Source: Gammaproteobacteria bacterium (GTDB lineage Bacteria > Pseudomonadota > Gammaproteobacteria > Burkholderiales > Thiobacillaceae). From it: a stretch of DNA of 64,000 bases. The notes under the pieces were generated by a model. That model had not been told where the DNA came from. It saw only the letters and a list, made by a program, of their open reading frames with translations, and did no database searches. Position numbers and translations under genes: made by a program. Below, one piece after another: positions 8,219-17,165 of the stretch. Location of the stretch: the NCBI GenBank assembly GCA_018820765.1, contig JAHJNN010000011.1, forward strand, positions 1 through 64,000, in the 5' to 3' direction. Within the stretch, counting starts at the first letter, position 1; every line of letters starts with the position of its first letter.

Positions 8219-8959
8219 TCAGCTCAGGCTCAGCAGCTGGGTCGCCTTGCCGTCGTTGCTCTCGGCGTGCTGCAGCAGCTTGATCTGCATTTCGAACTGG
8301 CGGGCAAGCGAAATCATGTTGACCATTTCGTCGACGACGTTGACGTTGGAGGACTCCAGCGCGCCGCTGACCAGCATCACGTTGGGGTCGGCGCTGGCGG
8401 GGGTGCCGCCCTGCAGGCGGAACAGGCCGTCGTCGCCCCGCATCAGTTCGGCCGCGGGCGGATTCACCAGTTTGAGGCGGCCGACCGAGGTCAGGCCGGT
8501 CGCCTCCGAACCGTCCGGCACCAGCGAAATCGTGCCGTCGCGGGCCACGGCGAGATTGCGCCCGGGCGGAATCGACAGCGCGCCGCCATCGCCCATCACG
8601 GTGAGGCCGTCACGCGTCTGCAGCAGGCCGTTCTCGTCCATCTTCAGGCTGCCGTTGCGGGTGTAGGCCTCGCTGCCGTCCGCGGCCCGCACGGCAATCC
8701 AGCCGTCGCCCTGCACCGCCACATCGAGCTCGCGCCCGGTGTGCTGGATGGCCCCCGCGCGAAAATCGCTGCCGGTGGTCGAGTCGACCACGAAGGCGCG
8801 GGTCGGCAGGATCGCGCCCTGCACCTGCACCGCACGGAACTGGTCGACTTGCGCGCGAAACCCCGTGGTGGTCGCATTCGCCAGATTGTGCGAAGTGGTC
8901 GCCTGCTGTTCCAGGATGTGCTTCGCGCCGGTCATGGCGGTGTAGATGAGACGGTCCAT
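8219..8959 (-). CDS. flgF: Flagellar proximal rod protein FlgF
   Basis: A 246-residue rod protein beginning MDRLIYTAMTGAKHILEQQA with TTSHNLANATTTGFRAQVDQ, typical of FlgF, and ending in the ESSNVNVVDEMVNMISLARQ helix. FlgF is part of the proximal rod with FlgB and FlgC. It lies between flgE and flgG with short gaps (22 and 24 bases), consistent with one transcript. There is no signal peptide; export is by the flagellar type III system. Length is normal. Confidence 0.95.
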   Translation of the reverse strand: MDRLIYTAMTGAKHILEQQATTSHNLANATTTGFRAQVDQFRAVQVQGAILPTRAFVVDSTTGSDFRAGAIQHTGRELDVAVQGDGWIAVRAADGSEAYTRNGSLKMDENGLLQTRDGLTVMGDGGALSIPPGRNLAVARDGTISLVPDGSEATGLTSVGRLKLVNPPAAELMRGDDGLFRLQGGTPASADPNVMLVSGALESSNVNVVDEMVNMISLARQFEMQIKLLQHAESNDGKATQLLSLS

Positions 8960-8981
8960 TTAGCCCCCTATCGCTTCATCA

Positions 8982-10226
8982 TCAACGCAGGTTGACCAGC
9001 GTCTGCAGCACCGCGTCCTGCGCCTTGATAGTCTGCGCGTTGGCCTGGTACACCCGCTGCGCGGTGATCAGGTTGACCAGCTCGGCGGTGAGGTCGACGT
9101 TGGAATCCTCCACCGCCGACGACTGCAGCACGCCGAGGCTGCCGGTGTCCGGCGTGCCCACCAGCGCCACGCCCGAACTCGCGGTTTCGGACCACATGTT
9201 GTTGCCCAACGGCTTCAGGCCATTGGGGTTGGCAAAACTGGCCAGCACGATCTGGCCGAGCACGGCGGTCTGGCCGTTGGTATAGCGCCCCAGAACCATG
9301 CCGTCGGCGCCGATGTTGAAGCCGGCCAGGCGCCCGGAGGTGAAGCCGTCCTGGCTCATCGAATTGACGCTGAAGGCAGAGCCGAACTGGGTGGTTCCGG
9401 TGTAGTCGATGGTGACCGGGAACGGGGTGGTCGCGCCGGTCGCCGTCGCCGGAACGTTGATGGGCGTAATCGGCATGGCTGTCGTCAGCGCACCATTCGA
9501 GTTGAAGCCCAGGGTGGCGACCGGGTCGAGCGCGGCGGTGAGCGTGTCGGCATCGATCGCGACGCCGTCATTGGCGGCAAACACCTCCCAGGTGCCGGCC
9601 GGCCGTTTCACGTAATACGTCTGCAGCGTCTGGGTATTGCCCAGGCTGTCATAGACCGACACTGCGGTCGAGAAGTGGAAGGTGGTCGGATCGGCCATGT
9701 TGAATGTCGTGGCCGCGGCGATCGGCGTGACGCCGGAATCCAGGTTGAGCACGGCCGTCACCTCGCTGGTGATCTGCGGCGCCAGGTCGGCCGTGTTGAT
9801 GGTCAGGGGCGCCGGCGCGCCGGTCGACAGCACACCGCTGGCATTGGCCGTATAGCCGGTCAGCTGGGCGCCGGACGAGTTGACGATCGCGCCCAGGCGG
9901 TCGAGCTGGAACTGGCCGTTGCGCTGATAGGTGATTTCGCCGTTGTTGTCCATGCGGAAGAAACCGCCGCCGTTGATCGCCATGTCCAGCGGGTTGTTGG
10001 TCGCCGTGACGTTGCCCTGGGTGAACTGCTGCACCACCTGCGCCACCTTGACGCCGATGCCGACGCTCGAACCGCCCGCCCCCGTCAGGGAGTTGGCATA
10101 GACGTCCGCAAACTGCGTCTGCGACTGCTTGAATCCGACCGTGCCCGAGTTGGCCACGTTGTTGCCGATGGCGTCCAGATTCTTCGCTGCGGCATTGAGG
10201 CCGCTCAAACCCTGCTGAAAACTCAT
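8982..10226 (-). CDS. flgE: Flagellar hook protein FlgE
   Basis: A 414-residue hook subunit. The N-terminus MSFQQGLSGLNAAAKNLDAI followed by GNNVANSGTVGFKQSQTQF and the C-terminus with DLTAELVNLITAQRVYQANA are hallmark FlgE/F/G-family ends. The long, Thr/Ala-rich middle forms the exposed hook domains. It follows flgD, which encodes the hook cap. Length is close to that of E. coli FlgE (402). No oddities were seen. Confidence 0.96.
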   Translation of the reverse strand: MSFQQGLSGLNAAAKNLDAIGNNVANSGTVGFKQSQTQFADVYANSLTGAGGSSVGIGVKVAQVVQQFTQGNVTATNNPLDMAINGGGFFRMDNNGEITYQRNGQFQLDRLGAIVNSSGAQLTGYTANASGVLSTGAPAPLTINTADLAPQITSEVTAVLNLDSGVTPIAAATTFNMADPTTFHFSTAVSVYDSLGNTQTLQTYYVKRPAGTWEVFAANDGVAIDADTLTAALDPVATLGFNSNGALTTAMPITPINVPATATGATTPFPVTIDYTGTTQFGSAFSVNSMSQDGFTSGRLAGFNIGADGMVLGRYTNGQTAVLGQIVLASFANPNGLKPLGNNMWSETASSGVALVGTPDTGSLGVLQSSAVEDSNVDLTAELVNLITAQRVYQANAQTIKAQDAVLQTLVNLR

Positions 10227-10278
10227 GCTCTGCTCCTTGTGATTACGGTGTCTGTCCCGATGGGGTCAGCGGCCCTGC

Positions 10279-10944
10279 TTAAAAAATCTGCCGGATATCG
10301 GCGTAATTCGCCTTGTCCTGCCCCGCGAGGTTCAACTGCACGCCCTCGCTGCCCTGCGACACGCTGTTGACCAGGCCCAGATGCAGTGTCGCGGCAGCCG
10401 CGGCCTTGCCATCGCTGACGGCTTCGATCTCGAAGGAATACGCCGCGTCGGGCGCGGCGGTGCCGTCGTCGCGCAGGCCATCCCACTCGACCAGGTTCAC
10501 GCCTTCCTTGCGTTCGCCCAGGTTCACGGTGCGCACCGTGGCGCCCGACGCGTCGCTGATGGTGAGGGTGACCTTGTCCGCCGGCGCCTCCAGCTCGAAG
10601 CCCACCACGTTCTCGACCTCGGTCGGGCGAATGGTGTCGCCCGGCACCAGAACGGCACGGCCGATCAGGTTGGCCGCCTGCGACATCTGGTGGGTGCCGA
10701 GGCTGGCGGCCAGCGCTTCCATGCTGGCCTTCATGTTCTCGATCCCCTGCACCGTGGAAAGCTGGGCCATCTGGCTCGTCACCTGGGCGTTGTCGAGGGG
10801 ATTCAGCGGGTCCTGGTTTTTCATCTGCGCCACCAGCAGGTTGAGGAACCGGTTCTGGGTGTCCTCGACGCTGCTCTTGCTGCTTTTGGCGGCGCCGGCA
10901 CCGAACAGGTCGGTGACGTTGCTGGTGTTCTGTACCGTACTCAT
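10279..10944 (-). CDS. flgD: Flagellar hook-cap scaffold protein FlgD
   Basis: A 221-residue protein. The N-terminal part contains QNRFLNLLVAQMKNQDPLNP and NAQVTSQMAQLSTVQGIENM, the FlgD signature. The C-terminal part (about 115-210) is the Ig-like/Tudor-like region with LVEWDGLRDDGTAAPDAAYSF. FlgD caps the growing hook and is discarded when the hook is complete. It lies 28 bases downstream of flgC and 52 bases upstream of flgE. The region between flgD and flgE shows no promoter I could recognise. Confidence 0.95.
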   Translation of the reverse strand: MSTVQNTSNVTDLFGAGAAKSSKSSVEDTQNRFLNLLVAQMKNQDPLNPLDNAQVTSQMAQLSTVQGIENMKASMEALAASLGTHQMSQAANLIGRAVLVPGDTIRPTEVENVVGFELEAPADKVTLTISDASGATVRTVNLGERKEGVNLVEWDGLRDDGTAAPDAAYSFEIEAVSDGKAAAAATLHLGLVNSVSQGSEGVQLNLAGQDKANYADIRQIF

Positions 10945-10972
10945 GGCGTATCCTCGTTGTCGTTGTTGCTGA

Positions 10973-11377
10973 TCACTGGCCCAGGTTCAGCGTCTTGAGC
11001 AGCAGGGTCTTGGTGGTGTTCATCATTTCCGCGTTGGACTGGTAGGAGCGCGAGGCGGAAATCATGTTGACCATTTCCTCCACCACGTTGACGTTGGGCA
11101 TGGTGACGTAGCCCTTGCCGTCGGCGAGCGGATTCTTCGGGTCGTACACCATCTTCATCGGCGACGGGTCCTCGACCACTGCGGCCACATTGACGCCGGT
11201 TGCGCCGTTTTCCCCCACCGGAGTGGCGGCAAACACCACCTGCTTGGCCTTGTAGGCCTCGCCGTTGGCACTGGTGGCGCTGTCGGCGTTGGCCAGGTTG
11301 CTGGCCACGGTGTTGAGCCGCTGCGACTGGGCGTTCATGGCCGAACCGGCCACGTTGAAGATGTTGAACAGTGACAT
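10973..11377 (-). CDS. flgC: Flagellar proximal rod protein FlgC
   Basis: A 134-residue rod protein. The N-terminus [20 protein letters not shown] with [15 protein letters not shown] and the C-terminus [20 protein letters not shown] are the FlgC signature. FlgC forms the proximal rod with FlgB and FlgF. It lies 24 bases after flgB in the same operon. Length is as expected (E. coli FlgC is also 134). Confidence 0.96.
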   Translation of the reverse strand: MSLFNIFNVAGSAMNAQSQRLNTVASNLANADSATSANGEAYKAKQVVFAATPVGENGATGVNVAAVVEDPSPMKMVYDPKNPLADGKGYVTMPNVNVVEEMVNMISASRSYQSNAEMMNTTKTLLLKTLNLGQ

Positions 11378-11401
11378 GCGCGTGTCTCCTTGATCCCGGC
11401 C

Positions 11402-11809
11402 TTATCCCTGGATGGCGGCCAGCAGGCCCTTGATCTGCTGGCTGATCCGGGTCAGGTTGAATTCATAATGAATGGCGTTGTCGGCAAAGGCGGCGCGCTC
11501 GGCGTCCATGTCCACCGTGTTGCCGTCGACGCTGCCCTGCGCCGGCGTGCGGTACATGAGCTCCGCCTCGGCGGCCTGGCCGGGCCTTGCGGCCAGATGT
11601 CCCGGCGCCGTGGTCGCCAGCGTCGCGCCGCCCGCAGCGGGCGCCGCCTTCAGCGCGCCCTGCAGGGCGGCCTTGAAGTCGAGGTCGCGTGCCTTGTAGT
11701 TCGGCGTGTCGGCGTTGGCGATATTGGATGCCAGCACCTGCTGGCGTTGGTCGCGTATGCGCAGCGCCTGGGTGTGGAAGTTCAGCATGTCGTCCAGCCG
11801 GTTCAGCAT
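11402..11809 (-). CDS. flgB: Flagellar proximal rod protein FlgB
   Basis: A 135-residue rod protein, first gene of the minus-strand flagellar operon. MLNRLDDMLNFHTQALRIRD is followed by QVLASNIANADTPNYKARDL, the FlgB signature, and it ends with a FNLTRISQQIKGLLAAIQG helix. I chose the ATG at 11809 because it is preceded by an AGAGGTGACTGAG ribosome-binding region; a GTG three codons upstream is possible. It faces flgA across a 169-base divergent region. Confidence 0.95.
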   Translation of the reverse strand: MLNRLDDMLNFHTQALRIRDQRQQVLASNIANADTPNYKARDLDFKAALQGALKAAPAAGGATLATTAPGHLAARPGQAAEAELMYRTPAQGSVDGNTVDMDAERAAFADNAIHYEFNLTRISQQIKGLLAAIQG

Positions 11810-11915
11810 CTCAGTCACCTCTTGCGGCAAAGCCTTTTTGCGATGACTGCATCCTAGACACGCGTCTGTCCATCCAATCGCCCGATAAGCGGCAAAAAGC
11901 CCGCTCATTTCGGCG

Positions 11916-11943
11916 TTTAGGATGGCGGGGCGCTTTCTACAAT
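11916..11943 (+). promoter_or_regulatory. Possible promoter for flgA in the flgB-flgA divergent region
   Basis: The 169-base region 11810-11978 must hold the promoters for both flagellar transcripts. The best plus-strand candidate is TTTAGG, 16 bases, TACAAT, with the -10 about 36 bases before the flgA start. A CCCGATAA sequence at 11881-11888 resembles a sigma-28 -10 but has no matching -35. I could not identify a sigma-54 or FlhDC site by eye for flgB. Confidence 0.25.
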
Positions 11944-11978
11944 GGCGCAGTGTGATAAGCCGAGACGAGGAGTCGCAA

Positions 11979-12692
11979 ATGGCAGCAGCATCCCCCCAGG
12001 CAGGCAGACGGCCCCGCGGCAGGTGGCTGGCTGCGGCCTGCCTGTGCCTGGCGGGCGCCGCCCACGCAGCCGGCACTCAGGATCCGGCGGCGGTGGCGAC
12101 CCAGGCCGAGCGCTTCCTGAAAACACAGACCAGCGGACTGCCGGGCGACGTCTCGATCCAGGTCAGGCCGCCGAGTGCCGCGCTGGCGGCGTGCTCGGCG
12201 CTCGACGCCTTCCAGCCGCAGGGCAGCCGCAGTATCGGCAGGACCACGGTGGGCGTGCGCTGCCTGGCGCCGACCCGCTGGACGGTCTACCTGTCCGCGC
12301 AGGTGCGGGTGATGGGACACTATGTCGTGGCCCGCCAGCCGCTGCGCGCCAACCACGTCATCACCGCCGCCGACCTGACGCTGCGCGAGGGCGACCTCGG
12401 TAGCCTGCCGGCCGACGTGATCACCGACGCCGATGCGCTGCCGGGCTACCGTGCGGTGTCGGGCCTGGCGGCGGGCGCGCCGCTGCGCAGTGCGCTGGTG
12501 AAGCCCCCGCTCGCGGTGCAGCAGGGACAGACCACCCGTCTGGTCATGAACGGTCCGGGCTTTTCGGTCCAGAGCGAAGGCCAGGCGCTGGCCAACGCCA
12601 GCCGCGGCGACCGCGTCCGGGTCAAGACCCGCTCCGGCCAGGTGGTCAGCGGCATCGCGCACGACGGCCAGCAGGTGCTGGTCGCCTTTTGA
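11979..12692 (+). CDS. flgA: P-ring assembly chaperone FlgA
   Basis: A 237-residue exported protein. It has a twin-Arg-like n-region (RRPRGR) but an ordinary Sec signal peptide, WLAAACLCLAGAAHA. The C-terminal SAF domain (about residues 110-237) has VARQPLRANHVITAADLTLR and ends with the VVSGIAHDGQQVLVAF barrel strand, typical of FlgA. FlgA is the periplasmic chaperone needed to polymerise FlgI into the P ring. The ATG at 11979 has a CGAGGAG site 7 bases upstream. It is divergent from flgB and is followed by flgM and flgN. Confidence 0.94.
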   Translation: MAAASPQAGRRPRGRWLAAACLCLAGAAHAAGTQDPAAVATQAERFLKTQTSGLPGDVSIQVRPPSAALAACSALDAFQPQGSRSIGRTTVGVRCLAPTRWTVYLSAQVRVMGHYVVARQPLRANHVITAADLTLREGDLGSLPADVITDADALPGYRAVSGLAAGAPLRSALVKPPLAVQQGQTTRLVMNGPGFSVQSEGQALANASRGDRVRVKTRSGQVVSGIAHDGQQVLVAF

Positions 12693-12787
12693 TACCGGCC
12701 GGCTTCAGGATATTCATAAATGGACGTTACTGATCTAACTTGAATGATGTCATCTCCGCCCTGCCCGACCCGACACAGGAAGCTGCC

Positions 12788-13084
12788 ATGAAAATCGATC
12801 CCGGCGCAAAACCGCTTACGCCGCCCGCCGCGGCCGAAAGCCGCCCTGCCCAGACGCAGGCCAAGCCGCGCACCGACGCCGCGCAGACCGAGGTCAGCCT
12901 GAGCGAGCGCTCGGCCCAGCTGAAAGAATTGGAAACCCAGCTGGCCGCGATTCCGGTCGTCGACCGCGCGCGCGTGGAAAGCATCAAGGAGGCCATCGCC
13001 AGCGGCCAGTACACCATCAAGCCCGACAACATCGCCACCGGCTTGATCGATTCAGTGAAGGAGATGCTCAATGCCGCCCGCTAA
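12788..13084 (+). CDS. flgM: Anti-sigma-28 factor FlgM (first copy)
   Basis: A 98-residue protein. The first half is Pro/Ala/Gln-rich and probably disordered; the C-terminal half carries the sigma-28-binding region (TEVSLSERSAQLKELETQLA then VDRARVESIKEAIASGQYTI). FlgM holds FliA inactive until it is exported through the finished hook-basal body. The ATG at 12788 is preceded by CAGGAAG. The gene overlaps the start of flgN by 14 bases, which suggests translational coupling. A second FlgM homologue is encoded at 32003-32308. Confidence 0.92.
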   Translation: MKIDPGAKPLTPPAAAESRPAQTQAKPRTDAAQTEVSLSERSAQLKELETQLAAIPVVDRARVESIKEAIASGQYTIKPDNIATGLIDSVKEMLNAAR

Positions 13085-13553
13085 CGACCCCTCGGCCCTG
13101 CTTGCCCGACTCAAGCAGGAAGGCGCGGCGTGGCAGGCCTTGCTGCAGACGCTGCAGGACGAGGAGCAGGCACTGATCGCCGGCGACGCCGACCGCCTGA
13201 CTCTGCTGAACCCCGTCAAACTGACGCAGCTGCAGAACGTGAACGACCATGCGCAAAACCGGCACGCCGATCTGCTGGCGGCCGGACACACGCCCGACCC
13301 CGCCGGCATGGGCGCCTGGCTGGCACAGCATAAACACCCCGAGCTGCTCGCCCGCTGGCAGCGGCTCAACGCAATGGAACGCGAAGCCCAGGCGCTGAAC
13401 CAGCGCATCGGCGCGCTGATCGACATGCGGCTGACCGCCACCCGGCAGGCGCTGAACGTCCTGATCCACAGCGCCACCCGCCAGGGCGGCCTGTACGATC
13501 AGGAAGGCCTGGCGGTGGCCGCGCACAAGGGCAAGCCGCTCACCGCCGCATAA
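13071..13553 (+). CDS. flgN: Flagellar export chaperone FlgN
   Basis: A 160-residue, highly helical protein rich in Gln, Leu and Ala with heptad-like spacing, as expected for FlgN, the cytoplasmic chaperone of FlgK and FlgL. Identification rests on length, helical composition, and position directly after flgM with a 14-base overlap. The 3' end overlaps the 3' end of the convergent mnmC gene by 14 bases, so both genes terminate inside each other. Confidence 0.85.
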   Translation: MPPANDPSALLARLKQEGAAWQALLQTLQDEEQALIAGDADRLTLLNPVKLTQLQNVNDHAQNRHADLLAAGHTPDPAGMGAWLAQHKHPELLARWQRLNAMEREAQALNQRIGALIDMRLTATRQALNVLIHSATRQGGLYDQEGLAVAAHKGKPLTAA

Positions 13554-15357
13554 AGCGCGCCGGCGCGATCGCCCGCATCAGTTCGGTCTCCAGCGGCAGC
13601 GGCTGCCCGCTCATGCGGTCGGCCAGCGCCTCGCCCAGCAATCCCGCCCACACCACGCCGCGCGAGGCATAGCCCGCCGCCACGTAGAGCCCTGCGTGGC
13701 CGTCGACCGCGCCGACGATCGGCAGGCGGTCCGGCAGCGTCGCGCGCAGCGAGGCGCGACCGCTCATTTCATCGATGGCCAGCTGTGCGCCCGCCCCCGG
13801 CAGGATCGCCTCCAGCCGCGCCAGGTTGGCGCGGTCGCTCGCCGTGCGCGGCGTCGTGTCGTCGTCATCGTGCTCGTAGGTGGCGCCGACCAGCGGCCGC
13901 GACGCGCCCGGCGACACATAGCCCTCGCGCGCGATCACCCGCTGGATTTGCGGCAGGCTGCCGGGCGGCAGCTGCGTGATCTGGCCGCGCACGGTGTTGA
14001 GCGGCCAGCTTTGATCAGGCACCAGGCTCAGCGCATCGCGCGCATTCGCCAGCACCACGGCGTCGGCCTCGGCCAGCACCTCGCCGTCGCCGTCCAGCAC
14101 CTGCCAACCGCGTGCAACCGCATGCACGCGCGCCACGGCGCAGCCGGTCTTCAAGCTGATCGCCGGATGGTCGAGCCAAGCGCGGCACAGGCTTGCCGGC
14201 ACCACCCAGCCCGCCGCCGGGAAAAACACTCCGGGCGATGCGACCGGCCAGTTCGCCAGTTCGCGCGCCTCGGCGAGGTCCACCCAGCGCGCGAAATCGG
14301 CAGGCGGCGCGGTGGCGGCCAGCGCCAGCTGCTGCTTCGCTGCGGCGTCGGCATCGCGCGCCAGATGCAGCACGCCACAGCGCGCCCATTCGATTCCGTC
14401 CAGCCGCGCCCACGCGCGCAAGTCGTGCAGGAAGGCCGCGCGCGTCAGGCGCGTGGCGCGGCTGTCGTCGCGCGAGACCACCGGCCGGAACACCCCCACC
14501 GGATTGCCCGACGCCGCCTGCGCCGGCGCGGCAGCGCGCTCCAGCAGCGTCACCGCCACGCCGCGCTGCGCCAGCGCATGCGCGGTTGCGGCACCTGCCA
14601 CGCCGGCGCCGATGACAGCGACATGCTGCGGCGCGGCGGCTTCGACCCAACGGGATGGGCCCTTAAAGCGCGCGGCGAGGCAATGCCGCTTGCGGCCGTA
14701 GCCGGCGCGTTTGTCGCAGACGAAGCCGGCCTGCGCCAGGCCCTGGCGCACCGGCGCCGCCACCGTGTAGGTGGCGGCCGTGGCATCGAGTTTGGCCAGC
14801 CGCGCCAGCGTGTCGAACAGCCCGGGCTGCCACAGGTCGGCGTTGCAGTCGGGTGCGAAACCGTCGAGATAGAAGGCATCCACCCCAGCCTCGACCTGCG
14901 GCAGGCAATCCGCCGCGTCGCCCAGCATCAGGGTGAGCTGCACCCGGCCGCCGTCGAGCGCGATGCGGTGGAAGCCCGGCATCAGCGCCGGCCAGTTCGC
15001 CTGCAGTTCTTCGGATAACGCGGCAAATTCCGGCCATTGCGCATGCAGGCGCGCCAGATCGTCGGCGCGGAACGGGTGCTTCTCGACCGACAGGAAATGC
15101 AGCCGGGCGGGACGCGCCGGATCGTCGCGCCATGCCGCCCACGTCGTCAGGAAATTCAGCCCGGTGCCGAAGCCGGTTTCCAGAATCACGAACGAGGCAC
15201 GGCGCGCCCATGCCTGCGGCAGGCCGCAGCCCTGCAGGAACACGTGGCGCGCCTGCCCCGCGCCGCCGTCGGCGGAATGATAGATGTCGCCGTAGGCGGG
15301 GGAATACGGCACGCCGTCCCTGAATTCCAGGGGGGCGGGAATGAGGGTTCTCGGCAT
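13540..15357 (-). CDS. mnmC: Bifunctional tRNA mnm5s2U biosynthesis protein MnmC
   Basis: A 605-residue fusion protein. The N-terminal methyltransferase domain (about 1-235) has VILETGFGTGLNFLTTWAAW (SAM site) and the DAFYLDGFAPDCNADLW motif. The C-terminal FAD oxidoreductase domain has the dinucleotide motif VIGAGVAGAATAHALAQRG (about residue 248) and ends with LYVAAGYASRGVVWAGLLGE. MnmC converts cmnm5U to nm5U and then methylates it at the wobble base of several tRNAs. It is slightly shorter than the E. coli protein (668) but both domains are whole. It is convergent with flgN. Confidence 0.94.
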   Translation of the reverse strand: MPRTLIPAPLEFRDGVPYSPAYGDIYHSADGGAGQARHVFLQGCGLPQAWARRASFVILETGFGTGLNFLTTWAAWRDDPARPARLHFLSVEKHPFRADDLARLHAQWPEFAALSEELQANWPALMPGFHRIALDGGRVQLTLMLGDAADCLPQVEAGVDAFYLDGFAPDCNADLWQPGLFDTLARLAKLDATAATYTVAAPVRQGLAQAGFVCDKRAGYGRKRHCLAARFKGPSRWVEAAAPQHVAVIGAGVAGAATAHALAQRGVAVTLLERAAAPAQAASGNPVGVFRPVVSRDDSRATRLTRAAFLHDLRAWARLDGIEWARCGVLHLARDADAAAKQQLALAATAPPADFARWVDLAEARELANWPVASPGVFFPAAGWVVPASLCRAWLDHPAISLKTGCAVARVHAVARGWQVLDGDGEVLAEADAVVLANARDALSLVPDQSWPLNTVRGQITQLPPGSLPQIQRVIAREGYVSPGASRPLVGATYEHDDDDTTPRTASDRANLARLEAILPGAGAQLAIDEMSGRASLRATLPDRLPIVGAVDGHAGLYVAAGYASRGVVWAGLLGEALADRMSGQPLPLETELMRAIAPARFMRR

Positions 15358-15570
15358 GGGGCAATGTTACCTTGGCCGCTTCCCTTCCGCCTCTTGCCCC
15401 GATGAGGCCCGCAAAGCGATGGGCCCTTGTCCTACAAGCCATCGTGCACTCCGCCTATACGAACGGGCCGCCGCCGCAATTACAGTCTCAATGTGCGCTG
15501 CGACACCATCTGGCGCGCACGCACAACGCCTTTGCCAGGCTTCCCGGCATCACTTTTCGAGGAGGACCCC

Positions 15571-15981
15571 ATGAAAAACGTATCCAGCATTGCAGCGATC
15601 GCCCTTGCTTCGAGCCTTGCCCTGCTTGCCACCGGCTGCGACCGCACGCCCAAGGAAACGAGCCAAGGCGAGGGCACGGACAGAATGGACAGCGCCGCCG
15701 TCGACGCCCGGAATGCGGCCAGCGACATGGGCGACACGATGGAACGCAAAGCCGGTCAGGCAGGCCAGGCGATCGATGACGGCGCCATCACCGCATCGGT
15801 CAAGAGCAAATATCTGCTTGACGACACCCTCAAGGGCCTGCAGATCGATGTCGATACCGAGCAGGGAATCGTGAGGCTGACCGGTTCGGTGCAGGACGAC
15901 GCCGCGAAGGAACGCGCGACGCAGATTGCCCAGGGCGTGGAAGGTGTGGTGAACGTGGACAATCAGCTCACGGTTCAATAA
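15571..15981 (+). CDS. BON-domain lipoprotein, stress-type
   Basis: A 136-residue exported lipoprotein: MKNVSSIAAIALASSLALLA then lipobox ATGC. After a charged linker, residues 70-136 form one BON domain (TASVKSKYLLDDTLKGLQID, then GIVRLTGSVQDDAAKERATQ, ending VVNVDNQLTV). BON proteins associate with membranes and are often induced by osmotic or envelope stress. The start is fixed by a CGAGGAGG site 7 bases upstream of the ATG. It stands alone on the plus strand; the 210 bases before it, up to mnmC, show no feature I can name. The exact role is unknown. Confidence 0.8.
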   Translation: MKNVSSIAAIALASSLALLATGCDRTPKETSQGEGTDRMDSAAVDARNAASDMGDTMERKAGQAGQAIDDGAITASVKSKYLLDDTLKGLQIDVDTEQGIVRLTGSVQDDAAKERATQIAQGVEGVVNVDNQLTVQ

Positions 15982-16057
15982 GCAGTCGACGTGATTCGAT
16001 CAGGATGACCCGGGCATCCGGCAAGATCGACGGCAGCCATCGCGGCGCCCTCCCCGG

Positions 16058-16366
16058 TCAGGCTTCGTAGCCTTCGCGATGCGTCGCGTTGATGGTGCGC
16101 AGCAGTTCGCGGAACGGAATGCTGCGCTCATGCTTCTTGAACAAGGGCATGAAATTCAGGTCTTCGCCCTTGCCCACCCCGCCGTATTGCCCCGACACCA
16201 TCGACTCGTGCAGTGCGCGCAGCATCGAATCGAGCGTATCGAGGTAGGGCGTATAGGTCGAGGCTTCCTCGTCGTCGTGCTCGAGGCAGGCGCGCAGTTC
16301 ATCAACCTCGTACACCGCTTCGTGCACCAAGTCGATCAGTTCGGTGAGGTCTTTGGCTTTTTTCAT
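16058..16366 (-). CDS. Small conserved-looking protein of unknown function
   Basis: A 102-residue acidic/charged protein, MKKAKDLTELIDLVHEAVYE then VDELRACLEHDDEEASTYTP. It is predicted helical, with no signal peptide and no membrane segment, and has a conserved-looking end IPFRELLRTINATHREGYE. I do not recognise the family. A TTG start seven codons upstream (16387) is possible; the ATG at 16366 is preferred. It is divergent from the nitroreductase gene and not in an operon with it. Codon use matches its neighbours, so I take it as a real gene. Confidence 0.7.
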   Translation of the reverse strand: MKKAKDLTELIDLVHEAVYEVDELRACLEHDDEEASTYTPYLDTLDSMLRALHESMVSGQYGGVGKGEDLNFMPLFKKHERSIPFRELLRTINATHREGYEA

Positions 16367-16509
16367 GTTCGTGCGATTTTGAGACAAAGCGTAAGGATAC
16401 CGCCATGTTCAATCAGGCGGTGTCACCCGCGCTGGAAAACACTGAATTGCCATGGATGTCAGGGTCCCCACCATGCGCTATGGTGAAAAGGCCCCCAGGA
16501 GTGCCGCCG

Positions 16510-17094
16510 ATGCCACCCACGCTTCTCGATCCCATTCGACAGCGCTATGCCTGCCGCCGATTCGCGGCGGATCATGCCATCTCGCCCGACGAACTGGCCC
16601 TGTTGCTGGAAGCCGGCCGGCTGGCGCCTTCGGCGTTCGGGCTGGAGCCGTGGCGCTTCGTCGCGGTCGATACGGCGCAACGTGAGGCCGTTGCGCGCGC
16701 CTGCTACGACCAGCCCGCGGTGACGAGCGCCGCCGCACTCGTCGCGATCGTGGCGCTGGGGACGGTGCTCGATCCGGATTCGGACTACGTGCGGGCGCGT
16801 TTCGAAGCGGAGGCGCGCGGCGGCGACACGGCACCGGTTTACGAAGCCTATCGCGCCATCTACCGTGCCGATTCGATCGCCGCCTGGGCGCAGGGGCAGT
16901 GCCACTTTGCGGCCGCGCACATGCTGCTGCAGGCGGCCCACATGGGGCTCGACAGCTGCCCGATCGGCGGCTTCGATGCGGACGCGCTGACGACCGCGCT
17001 GGCCCTGCCGGCGGGCGAGACGCCCGCGCTGCTGATCGCCCTGGGGCACTGCGGCGACCCGGCGCCGGAGCGGCTGCGCAAACCGCTCGATTGA
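16510..17094 (+). CDS. Nitroreductase-family FMN oxidoreductase
   Basis: A 194-residue protein of the nitroreductase fold. The N-terminus has IRQRYACRRFAADHAISPDE, the FMN-phosphate-binding Arg segment, and LLLEAGRLAPSAFGLEPWRF, the classical NfsB-like motif. The C-terminal half has AAHMGLDSCPIGGFD. These enzymes use NAD(P)H to reduce nitro compounds, quinones or flavins; the substrate here cannot be told. The ATG at 16510 is chosen because of the AGGAG 9 bases upstream; the open frame extends 35 codons further but with poor coding character. It is monocistronic. Confidence 0.85.
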   Translation: MPPTLLDPIRQRYACRRFAADHAISPDELALLLEAGRLAPSAFGLEPWRFVAVDTAQREAVARACYDQPAVTSAAALVAIVALGTVLDPDSDYVRARFEAEARGGDTAPVYEAYRAIYRADSIAAWAQGQCHFAAAHMLLQAAHMGLDSCPIGGFDADALTTALALPAGETPALLIALGHCGDPAPERLRKPLD

Positions 17095-17118
17095 GCCGGG
17101 TTCGCAACCGAAAGGCGC

Positions 17119-17143
17119 AAAAAAACAGGGGCACGCGGCCCCT
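17119..17143 (-). terminator. Rho-independent terminator after the outer-membrane-like gene
   Basis: Read on the minus strand, AGGGGCC-GCGTG-CCCCT style hairpin followed by TTTTTTT. It sits 22 bases after the stop codon at 17166. The same hairpin design (AAAAACAGGGGC...GCCCCT on the plus strand) recurs at 18844-18870, on the other side of the gene. Confidence 0.7.
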
Positions 17144-17165
17144 ATTCGCCGAGGGCGCAAACCGC

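Noticed and set aside
11881-11888. CCCGATAA as a sigma-28 -10 before flgA
   Set aside because: The eight bases at the -35 position match the consensus at only about two places.
12693-12787. Sigma-28 promoter before the first flgM
   Set aside because: No GCCGATAA-like element with a matching -35 could be found in this 95-base gap.
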